Below are positions 56,370-64,000 of a stretch of DNA of 64,000 nucleotides, in pieces. This DNA is from Mesorhizobium sp. B2-4-3 (GTDB taxonomy: Bacteria; Pseudomonadota; Alphaproteobacteria; Rhizobiales; Rhizobiaceae). How positions within the stretch are numbered: the stretch's first letter is position 1; each line of letters starts with the position of its first letter. The notes below the pieces were generated by a model, which did no database searches, had not been told where the DNA came from, and was given only the letters and a program-made list of their open reading frames with translations. Location of the stretch: assembly GCF_006442815.1 (NCBI RefSeq), contig NZ_VFVL01000004.1:237246-301245 (forward strand), in the 5' to 3' direction. Both the position numbers and the translations under genes were made by a program.

Positions 56370-57902
56370 ATGAAAGACGTGCTGAAGGAACTCGAGCGCC
56401 GCCGCGAGATCGCCCGCATGGGCGGGGGCAAGGACCGCATCGAGGCGCAGCATAAGAAGGGCAAGCTCACCGCTCGCGAGCGTATCGAGGTCTTCCTCGA
56501 CGAGGGCTCGTTCGAAGAGTTTGACATGTATGTCGAGCACCGGTCGACCGATTTCGGCATGGAGAAGACCAAGATCGCCGGCGACGGCGTCGTCACCGGC
56601 TGGGGCACCGTCAACGGTCGCCCGATCTATATCTTCGCCAAGGATTTTACCGTGTTCGGCGGCTCGCTGTCAGAGGCGCATGCGGAGAAGGTCATCAAGG
56701 TCCAGGAGATGGCGCTGCGCAATCGCGCGCCGATCGTCGGCCTCTATGACGCCGGCGGGGCGCGCATCCAGGAAGGCGTGGCGGCGCTCGGCGGCTATGC
56801 CGAGATCTTCCAGCGCAACGTGCTCGCCTCCGGGGTCATTCCGCAGATCTCGCTGATCATGGGTCCCTGCGCCGGCGGCGACGTCTACTCGCCCGCCATG
56901 ACCGATTTCATCTTCATGGTGCGCGACACCTCCTACATGTTCGTCACCGGGCCGGACGTGGTGAAGACGGTGACCAACGAGACGGTGACCGCCGAAAGCC
57001 TCGGCGGCGCTTCCGTCCACACCACCAAGTCCTCGATCGCCGACGGCGCCTATGACAACGACGTCGAGGCGCTCTTGCAGATGCGCCGGCTGGTCGATCT
57101 GCTGCCGGCATCCAACACGGCCGAGATTCCCGAGATCGAATGCTACCAGTCGGTGACGGACCACGACCTGTCGCTCGACCGGCTGATCCCCGACAATGCC
57201 AACAAGCCCTACGATATCAAGGAGTTGATCCTGAAGGTCGCGGACGAAGGCGATTTCTTCGAGATCCAGCAGAGTTTCGCCAAGAACATCGTCACCGGCT
57301 TCGGCCGCGTCGAGGGTCGCACGGTCGGTTTCGTCGCCAACCAGCCGATGGTGCTGGCCGGCGTGCTCGATTCCGACGCCAGCCGCAAGGCGGCGCGCTT
57401 CGTGCGCTTCTGCGACTGTTTTTCTATTCCGATCGTCACCTTCGTCGACGTGCCGGGCTTCCTGCCGGGCACCGCGCAGGAATATGGCGGGCTGATCAAG
57501 CATGGCGCCAAGCTGCTCTTCGCCTATGCCGAGGCGACAGTGCCGAAGATCACCGTCATCACCCGCAAGGCCTATGGCGGCGCCTATGACGTGATGGCTT
57601 CGAAGCATCTGCGCGGCGACATGAACTATGCCTGGCCGACGGCACAGATCGCCGTGATGGGCGCCAGGGGCGCGGTTGAGATCATCTATCGCAAGGATAT
57701 CGGCGATCCGGGGAAGATCGCCGCGCATACAAAGACTTACGAGGATCGCTTCCTGTCGCCCTTCGTCGCCGCCGAACGCGGCTATGTCGACGAGGTGATC
57801 ATGCCGCATTCGACCCGGCGTCGCGTCGCGCGGGCGCTGCGCATGTTGCGCAACAAGGACATGCAGAACCCTTGGAAGAAGCACGACAACATTCCGCTGT
57901 GA
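56370..57902 (+). CDS. pccB: Propionyl-CoA carboxylase beta subunit
   Basis: 510 aa carboxyltransferase that carboxylates propionyl-CoA, linking odd-chain and branched amino acid breakdown to methylmalonyl-CoA. Motifs: [49 protein letters not shown], and the C-terminal [17 protein letters not shown] and [15 protein letters not shown], which form the carboxybiotin and acyl-CoA sites. Acyl-CoA preference could include acetyl-CoA, but the overall shape is PccB. Its start is the ATG at 56370; an upstream frame is not homologous. Confidence 0.94.
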   Translation: MKDVLKELERRREIARMGGGKDRIEAQHKKGKLTARERIEVFLDEGSFEEFDMYVEHRSTDFGMEKTKIAGDGVVTGWGTVNGRPIYIFAKDFTVFGGSLSEAHAEKVIKVQEMALRNRAPIVGLYDAGGARIQEGVAALGGYAEIFQRNVLASGVIPQISLIMGPCAGGDVYSPAMTDFIFMVRDTSYMFVTGPDVVKTVTNETVTAESLGGASVHTTKSSIADGAYDNDVEALLQMRRLVDLLPASNTAEIPEIECYQSVTDHDLSLDRLIPDNANKPYDIKELILKVADEGDFFEIQQSFAKNIVTGFGRVEGRTVGFVANQPMVLAGVLDSDASRKAARFVRFCDCFSIPIVTFVDVPGFLPGTAQEYGGLIKHGAKLLFAYAEATVPKITVITRKAYGGAYDVMASKHLRGDMNYAWPTAQIAVMGARGAVEIIYRKDIGDPGKIAAHTKTYEDRFLSPFVAAERGYVDEVIMPHSTRRRVARALRMLRNKDMQNPWKKHDNIPL

Positions 57903-57943
57903 ACAAGACTTCCGCCAGCCGTTAACATGAGCGCGGAGACGAA

Positions 57944-58885
57944 ATGCGAATAACACTTGCGGCCCAGGGCCTTATTCCGTGCAAGGGCTATGGCGGTATC
58001 CAGCGGCAGGTCGAATGGCTGACCACGGAGATGGTCAAGATGGGGCATCAGGTGACGTTGATCGCCGGCCCGGGGTCGTCGCATCCGATGTGCGAGGTCC
58101 GCCACGCGGTCACCAATGACGAGTGCCGCGCGGCCGTTCCCAAGGACACTGACATTGTCCATCTCCATGCCTGGAAGGTCGAAGTTCCGTTTCCGACGCT
58201 GAATACCGAGCGCGGCCACCTGCCGGATTACTCGAGGCCGCAGCCGAACTGGAGCTTCATCAGCGCCCGCCATGCCGAGTTGCATGGCCGCAAGACCTTC
58301 GTCTACAACGGCTTTCCGGTCGATGCCTACCGCCTGGCGCCGTCGAAGAACGACCACCTGTTTTTCATGGCGGCCATCGCGCGGGCCGGAAAGGGCCTCA
58401 ACCGCGCGGTGGACCTCGCGAAAAAATACGATTTCAAGCTCGATATCGCCGGCGGCTCGCGCTGGAAGCTGCTTGGCCGCAGCAAGACCCGCCGCGAGGG
58501 TGTCTTCTTCAAAAGCCTGTCGTCCCGCTTCCGCTATCACGGCATGGTCGATGGCGAACCGAAGGTGCGCCTGCTGGGCGAGACCAAAGCCTTTCTGAAC
58601 CCGATTTCCTGGGAAGAGCCTTTCGGCAATGCGCCGGTCGAATCCATGCTGTGCGGCACGCCGGTGCTGACGACGGCACGCGGCGCGCTGCCCGAAACCG
58701 TCGATGCCGATACCGGCCGTTTCTTCGACACGGATGAGGAGTTCGCGCGCGGTTTCGGCGAAATCGGCGGTTTGCCGGCGCAAAGATGCCGCGAATCAGC
58801 CGCAGACAGGTTTCCGATCGAGAAGGCCGCAAAAGCCTATGTCGAGCTCTACCACCGCATTCTTGATGGCGAAGCGCTTCCGTGA
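57944..58885 (+). CDS. Glycosyltransferase, GT4 family
   Basis: 313 aa. N-terminal Rossmann domain with the acceptor loop RITLAAQGLIPCKGYGGIQRQVEW. C-terminal donor site with LNPISWEEPFGNAPVESMLCGTPVLTTARGALPE (E-x7-E motif), typical of GT4 retaining enzymes. It probably adds a sugar to surface polysaccharide or glycolipid. It lies 41 bases after pccB and 60 before the GT9 gene. Confidence 0.88.
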   Translation: MRITLAAQGLIPCKGYGGIQRQVEWLTTEMVKMGHQVTLIAGPGSSHPMCEVRHAVTNDECRAAVPKDTDIVHLHAWKVEVPFPTLNTERGHLPDYSRPQPNWSFISARHAELHGRKTFVYNGFPVDAYRLAPSKNDHLFFMAAIARAGKGLNRAVDLAKKYDFKLDIAGGSRWKLLGRSKTRREGVFFKSLSSRFRYHGMVDGEPKVRLLGETKAFLNPISWEEPFGNAPVESMLCGTPVLTTARGALPETVDADTGRFFDTDEEFARGFGEIGGLPAQRCRESAADRFPIEKAAKAYVELYHRILDGEALP

Positions 58886-58945
58886 CAAATCACGCAGGCA
58901 TTTCCCGTCGGCGATGGCCGTTCCGGATCGAGAAGGTATCGCGCA

Positions 58946-59965
58946 TTGCGCCCCATCCTGGTTTTCTGCCTGCCGGCGATCGGTGACTTCATCCGCTGCC
59001 ATGCGGCTATCCAGATCATCGCCGAGAGATTCCCGGGGCAGCCGATCGATATCGTCACCTCGGGGATAGCCGCGCCGCTGGCGAGGTTTATGCCGCATGT
59101 TCGCAAAGTCTGGATAGCGGAGAAGAACTGGAAGCCCGGGCTGAAAGAGCGGGCGCGCCTGGCGCGAGAGCTGCGCGAAGAGGATTATCAGGCGGCCTAT
59201 ATGCTCACCAGCAGCACCAAGGCTTGCCTTGTGCCGTGGCTTGCCGGAATACCGGAGCGCGTCGGCTATCCGCGCGAGTTCCAGTTCGGCATCGTCAACC
59301 GACTGCCTGCAGGTTGGCTGAAGTCGATGGTGGCCTTCGGTCCGCGCAAGACGCGGCTGGCGGAACAGGTCTGCGCAATCGCACGTCTCGGCAAAAGGCC
59401 GGCCGAAGACCGACCGTTGCCGGCTCCTCAACTGGTTGTTTCCTTCGAAGAGCTTTCCGGTTGGCGTCGGCGCAACGGAATCGATCCGGCGAAACCGGCG
59501 CTCGCGCTCTACACTTCGGATTTTGCCAACAAGCGCTCATGGCCGATCGAGCGCTTCGTCTCGGTCGCGCGCGACTATGCTGCCCGCGGTTGGTCGGTCT
59601 GGCTGATCGGCGGGCCGCGCGAGCGGCAGGCCGCGGCGGAAGTAAAGGCGCGATTGTCCGAGGCGATCGATTTCACCTCCACGCCCGATATTGCGGAAGC
59701 CATGTGCCAGATCGCGGCCTCGACCGTCTTTCTCGGCGTCGACGGCGGCATTTCCCATGCCGCCGGCGCGCTAGGCGGTCCGTGCGTGCTCATCTACGGC
59801 TCGAACCGAGCCTATGTGCACGGTCCGGTCAACGAGCAGGTGATTTTCCTCGAGCCGCCGATTTCGACGCCGGGTTGGGTGGAGAACACGCGCGCCGTCA
59901 GCGAAGACAGGGTTCGCGAGGCGCTCGCGGCAGCGATCCGAAAAAACGCGCCGCAATTCGCCTGA
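58946..59965 (+). CDS. Glycosyltransferase family 9 (heptosyltransferase-like)
   Basis: 339 aa. RPILVFCLPAIGDFIRCHAAIQIIAERFPG is the GT9 N-terminus. DFANKRSWPIERFVSVARDYAARG, FLGVDGGISHAAGALGGPCVLIYG and the C-terminal tail form the donor-binding half. TTG start at 58946 behind AGAAGG. It would add a heptose or similar sugar to LPS core; the acceptor is unknown. It ends one base before the stop of the convergent CxxCH gene. Confidence 0.88.
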   Translation: MRPILVFCLPAIGDFIRCHAAIQIIAERFPGQPIDIVTSGIAAPLARFMPHVRKVWIAEKNWKPGLKERARLARELREEDYQAAYMLTSSTKACLVPWLAGIPERVGYPREFQFGIVNRLPAGWLKSMVAFGPRKTRLAEQVCAIARLGKRPAEDRPLPAPQLVVSFEELSGWRRRNGIDPAKPALALYTSDFANKRSWPIERFVSVARDYAARGWSVWLIGGPRERQAAAEVKARLSEAIDFTSTPDIAEAMCQIAASTVFLGVDGGISHAAGALGGPCVLIYGSNRAYVHGPVNEQVIFLEPPISTPGWVENTRAVSEDRVREALAAAIRKNAPQFA

Positions 59966-59966
59966 C

Positions 59967-61967
59967 CTATTCCTCGGCCGCCGCTCCGAAACCCGCGCCC
60001 ATGCTCGCGCGAGCCGTGGTCGCCCATGGCGTCGCATGGTTGTCGATGCGCATCTGGAAAATGAAATAGGTCGGCGAGCAGAAGCCGATGCCCCTGACCT
60101 TGCCGGCGCCCGGCGTGTCCGCCGGCAGCGACTGGCACATATAGTCCTCGCGGCAGAAATGATCGGCCGAGCAGGCTGGACGGTTGCCGCGGTTGACGGC
60201 GCCGCCAAGACATTCGTCGAAATTGTTGGTGGCCACGCAGATGTCGAACTTCTTGCCGCCGACCAGTCCGCAGATTTCGCTGGGCATCGGCTTGCCGGGT
60301 TTGAAGGCGGAGAAGGCGCGATCCTTGTCGTCGCAGGCGCGATAGGCGAAGCCTCCTGGAACGCCGATCTTGGGTGGACGGCAGGTATAGGCGGTGCGCG
60401 AGATCGCCGGCGCGAAGGCGGCGAACTGGCCGGTGACCTTGTAGCGGTCGTTGAAAGGCTGCGCGCTGTTGCCGGCGATAGTTCCGGTCAGGCATGGGTG
60501 GCCGGAAAACATCGCCGGGCTGTCCTTGGGCAGCAGGCATTGCGCGAGCTTGGTCCTCACGCCCGACGCGGTCGCGATCGGCGTGCAGACCGTGCCGGCG
60601 CCGCATTGCCAGGTGCTGCCGAAGCGGCTTGCGTCTTCCGGCGTCAGGCATGGCATCGCCGTTTCGGCCGGCGCATAAGCGAATTCGCCGGTATCCTTCC
60701 AGGCGGCGGGCGGCGCGAAGGAGAGCGGACGAAAGCGGTTGGGGTCCTTGCCCTCGGCGGTCGCCTTGAGCCACGCCTGGCGGCGCGGAATCTCGGCATG
60801 AAGATGCGGCGAGATGCCGACCTCGAGACGGTTCAACGGCGAGGTGGTGCCATCGTCCAGGCCGATGAAATGGAAGCCGGCCGTCGAACCCGCCTGGTGG
60901 CAGCCTTGGCAGGCGCCGTTGTCGAGCCGCTCGACCAAAGCGTCCGGCGTGCGCGCCAAGGAAAATTTCGAATAATCGAGCCCGGCGAACTCCTTTGGGC
61001 CGAACAACGGGGTGAACGGATGATTGGCTTGCCTGGCGCTGCCGAAGGTCGACCAGGAGATGACTTTTCGGGCGAGAAATTCATCCGGGATTTCGTAGAC
61101 GCCGAGATCGACCGCCGCGGCATTGGCGCGAACATAGTCGGCAAGCCGTGCTTTGAGGTCAGCATCCTGGGCAAGCCGGGCCGTGTCCGGCGTGTTTTCC
61201 AGCGGCTTCTCGCCGACCGTCGAACCGTCGATGCCGAAGATACGCATCAGGTAAGCGGCCTGCCCGCCAAACTCGGTTTCCTGGCCGGAAGGAAAGCGCA
61301 CAACCTGCGCGTTGAGCTCGAGCTGCTTGAAGGATAGCGAGGCCTTTTCGAGCGGCCCGCCGGTCAGCCAGCCGGCATCGACCGTTTCGTCGAGCTGCGG
61401 CGTCCAGCGGCCGGCAGCGCCCACGCAGCCGCCATCGGCGTCTTGAGCGACGCGGTATATGGCGCTGAAGTTGAACGGCAGGCGCGAGGCCAGTTGCTTG
61501 CCGTTCTTCTTGAACGAGTAGGCCAGGCGATAGATGAACCGCACCTCGCCGCAGCTCGTCTCGTTGCCAAGTGCTGCGAAGTCGCGCCGGTCGAGCCGGT
61601 TGACGACGCCGACAAGGCGAAAGCGCGCCGCGTTCGTCTTCAGCCAGCGCATGTCGATGATGCGGCCGACATTGCCGTCGGTCACTTCGTAGAGAGTGCG
61701 GCCGCCAGCCTTCATCTCGGCGCGCAACGCGGCGACATCGCCGGCCACCGTGTCGACGATGACGTGGTAGGCTGGCGCCTCATCGTAGAGGGATTTCAGG
61801 TCGTCGCTGCCGTCGACGCCGAAGAGGCCGGCGAAGCCGTATCCCTTTGCATCGAGCGCGGCGAGCATGCGCGGGTCGTCGACGATGGCGACCGGATGAT
61901 CGGCGGCACGCGTCGGCTGGGCAGCGAAAGCGGCCAGGACGGCAACAAGGAGCCCCAGCCGTTTCAT
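59967..61967 (-). CDS. Exported cysteine-rich CxxCH protein, unknown family
   Basis: 666 aa with a signal peptide (MKRLGLLVAVLAAFAAQPTRA). A single haem-type motif CQGCH lies at residues 353-357 in LDNGACQGCHQAGSTAG, so it could carry one c-type haem. The N-terminal half has ETSCGEVRFIYRLAYSF. The last 240 residues contain 14 cysteines, 18 in all (for example TCRPPKIGVPGGFAYRACDD and CREDYMCQSL), suggesting disulfides in the periplasm or outside. I do not recognise the family. The ATG at 61967 overlaps the nnrDE stop, so it is translationally coupled to that gene. Confidence 0.82.
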   Translation of the reverse strand: MKRLGLLVAVLAAFAAQPTRAADHPVAIVDDPRMLAALDAKGYGFAGLFGVDGSDDLKSLYDEAPAYHVIVDTVAGDVAALRAEMKAGGRTLYEVTDGNVGRIIDMRWLKTNAARFRLVGVVNRLDRRDFAALGNETSCGEVRFIYRLAYSFKKNGKQLASRLPFNFSAIYRVAQDADGGCVGAAGRWTPQLDETVDAGWLTGGPLEKASLSFKQLELNAQVVRFPSGQETEFGGQAAYLMRIFGIDGSTVGEKPLENTPDTARLAQDADLKARLADYVRANAAAVDLGVYEIPDEFLARKVISWSTFGSARQANHPFTPLFGPKEFAGLDYSKFSLARTPDALVERLDNGACQGCHQAGSTAGFHFIGLDDGTTSPLNRLEVGISPHLHAEIPRRQAWLKATAEGKDPNRFRPLSFAPPAAWKDTGEFAYAPAETAMPCLTPEDASRFGSTWQCGAGTVCTPIATASGVRTKLAQCLLPKDSPAMFSGHPCLTGTIAGNSAQPFNDRYKVTGQFAAFAPAISRTAYTCRPPKIGVPGGFAYRACDDKDRAFSAFKPGKPMPSEICGLVGGKKFDICVATNNFDECLGGAVNRGNRPACSADHFCREDYMCQSLPADTPGAGKVRGIGFCSPTYFIFQMRIDNHATPWATTARASMGAGFGAAAEE

Positions 61968-63481
61968 CGGACAGCGCTCTGCGCCAGTTCGCGAAGAACC
62001 GGCACCATGGCCAGAGGCAGATCCTCGGCTATCAAACCCGGCCCAAAACGGCTGCCGGCCTCGGCATGAATCCAGACCCCGGCGCAGGCCGCTTCGAAGG
62101 CCGGCATGCCTTGCGCGAGAAGCCCGGCAATGATGCCCGCCAGCACGTCGCCCGAGCCGGCGGTGGCGAGCCACGGCGCGCCATTGCTGTTGATCGCGGC
62201 GCGGCCGTCCGGCGAAGCAATCACGCTGTCGGCACCCTTGTAGACGATCACGGCGTTGGCGCGCTGCGCGGCTTCGCGCGCCTTGGCCAGCTTGGACAGA
62301 GCCTTGTCACCCGCAAGGTCCGCAAACAATCTGCCGAACTCGCCTTCATGCGGCGTCATGATCAACGCCGGCGCGCCAGCCCTGCCGGCTGCCTCGAACA
62401 GCGTCGAGGCCGCGTTGCGGAAAGAGGTGATGCCGTCGGCGTCGAGCACGAGGCCCTCGACGCCGCCGTCCTGGCGGTTTTTGGCGAGCACGGCGAGCGT
62501 GAAATCGCGCGCCTTGTCGCCGATGCCGAAGCCGGGACCGAGGACGAAGGCGGACGGCCGGCGATCGCCGATAAGGTCATGCACGTCCTCGACCGCATCA
62601 ACCTTGCGCAGCATGATCGAGGTCAGATGCGCCGCATTGACCTGCATGGCGTTCGCGGGCGAGAGCACGGTGACGGCCCCTGCCCCGCTTCTTGCGGCCG
62701 CAAGCGCTGAAAGGCGCGCCGCGCCGGTCGCGGCCGGTCCCCCCGAAAAGACGCTCGTATGGCCGCGCTTGTATTTATGTGTGTCGACGGCCGGCGCGGG
62801 AAAGCTCGCGATCCAGAGCCCAGGCCGGTTCTCGAAGGCCCGCGGCGCGACCGCGTCGATGATTTCGTCGCGAATGCCGATGTCGGCCAACACGACCTCC
62901 CCGCATCGCCCGCGGCCAGGCAGCAGCAGGTGCCCAGGCTTCTTTCGCGCGAAAGTCACCGTCAGGGCCGCGCAAAATGCGCAGCCCAGGACTTCTCCGC
63001 TTTCGCCGGAAACGCCCGAAGGCAGGTCGATCGCGACGACCGGCAGGTTCATCTCCGCCGCGATGTCGACCGCGCCCTTGGCGTCGCCGGTGAGAGGCTT
63101 CGACAAGCCTGCGCCATAGATCGCGTCGACGACCAGCGAGCCGGCTTGCGCGGTGAAGGCCGAAAGCAGGCGCCGCTCCAGCGTGCAGTCAGCCGCCGCG
63201 AGCGCGGCGTCGCTGCCTGCCCGCGGTTTGCCCGATGCCCACAGGGCCACATCGACGCCGGCCTCGGCCAGCAGCCGCGCCACGACGTAGCCGTCGCCGC
63301 CATTGTTGCCGGGGCCGCACAGCACGTGGACCCTCTTCGCGCCAGGGTAGCGCGCCAGCACGACGGCAGCGACCGCCTCGCCGGCACGTTGCATCAAGCG
63401 ATAGCCGTCGAGCGGTCCTGCCGCGATCGCCAGTTTGTCGGCCTCGGCCATTTCGGCCGGCGATAGAAGTTCATTGCGCAT
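61964..63481 (-). CDS. nnrDE: Bifunctional NAD(P)HX epimerase / ADP-dependent dehydratase
   Basis: 505 aa repair enzyme for damaged (hydrated) NAD(P)H. The N-terminal YjeF-type epimerase has VLCGPGNNGGDGYVVARLL and VDAIYGAGLSKPL; the C-terminal ADP/ATP-dependent dehydratase (YjeF C) has VFSGGPAATGAARLSALAA, TPHEGEFGRLF and ATAGSGDVLAGIIAGLL. Start ambiguous: ATG at 63481 (MRNELLSPAEMAEADKL), or 63499 or 63511 upstream in frame. It ends coupled to the CxxCH gene. Confidence 0.92.
   Translation of the reverse strand: MRNELLSPAEMAEADKLAIAAGPLDGYRLMQRAGEAVAAVVLARYPGAKRVHVLCGPGNNGGDGYVVARLLAEAGVDVALWASGKPRAGSDAALAAADCTLERRLLSAFTAQAGSLVVDAIYGAGLSKPLTGDAKGAVDIAAEMNLPVVAIDLPSGVSGESGEVLGCAFCAALTVTFARKKPGHLLLPGRGRCGEVVLADIGIRDEIIDAVAPRAFENRPGLWIASFPAPAVDTHKYKRGHTSVFSGGPAATGAARLSALAAARSGAGAVTVLSPANAMQVNAAHLTSIMLRKVDAVEDVHDLIGDRRPSAFVLGPGFGIGDKARDFTLAVLAKNRQDGGVEGLVLDADGITSFRNAASTLFEAAGRAGAPALIMTPHEGEFGRLFADLAGDKALSKLAKAREAAQRANAVIVYKGADSVIASPDGRAAINSNGAPWLATAGSGDVLAGIIAGLLAQGMPAFEAACAGVWIHAEAGSRFGPGLIAEDLPLAMVPVLRELAQSAVR

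Positions 63482-64000
<519 letters not shown>

Overview
The window looks like core chromosome of a Mesorhizobium-type bacterium (Alphaproteobacteria, Hyphomicrobiales). Reasons visible in the sequence are high GC, long antisense open frames, the gene order dusB-ntrB-ntrC-ntrY-ntrX-dat-hfq-hflX-mazG, an ispDF fusion, a pyruvate dehydrogenase E1-beta with its own lipoyl domain, and two copies of a RIME-like intergenic palindromic element. Genus is an inference from gene content and order. I saw no tRNA, rRNA, CRISPR array, prophage, integrase or intact insertion sequence.

Layout. (1) 1-5071: tightly coupled + strand operon tmk-holB-metG-tatD-metallo-beta-lactamase hydrolase. (2) 5072-12900: accessory-flavoured stretch with a decayed LysR/LysE remnant, a quinone-oxidoreductase-like gene, a small membrane protein, an arginase-family enzyme, an outer-membrane barrel pseudogene, a sugar epimerase-like gene, a Bax-inhibitor-1 family protein and an ECF sigma/anti-sigma pair. 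(3) 12985-25297: aminotransferase, mazG, hflX-hfq, dat and the nitrogen regulation block (ntrX, ntrY, ntrC, ntrB, dusB). (4) 25551-37216: isoprenoid (ispDF), pncC, and one long - strand series that runs eno, ftsB, pdhA, pdhB, pdhC, SGNH hydrolase, lpdA, glsB, lipA, ratA when read in its own direction. (5) 37417-46788: small stress proteins (lipoprotein, PRC-barrel, dodecin), kdsA, CpdB-type phosphoesterase, type II NADH dehydrogenase, 5-FCL, and the divergent Lrp-type regulator / alanine dehydrogenase pair. (6) 46789-53832: a highly structured candidate small RNA, DUF1203, OmpA-like protein, and a sulfur/alanine cluster (sseA, alaX, cysK), then SDR and hydrolase genes. (7) 53905-64000: RhlE-type helicase with an unusual motif II, a ParE-type toxin-antitoxin pair, pccB, two glycosyltransferases, a large cysteine-rich CxxCH protein coupled to nnrDE, and the 5' part of glnB behind a near-consensus sigma-54 promoter.

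How parts connect: ntrB/ntrC/ntrY/ntrX and glnB belong to one nitrogen-sensing circuit. The sigma-54 promoter before glnB and the inverted repeat before dusB-ntrBC are plausible NtrC targets. lipA, lpdA, pdhABC and eno together supply and run the pyruvate-to-acetyl-CoA step. The least explained items are the structured RNA at about 47040-47217, the CxxCH protein at 59967-61967, the DEGD variant helicase, two stop-codon-spanning tandem duplications, and a possible 40-residue ORF coupled to the SGNH gene inside the pdh operon.
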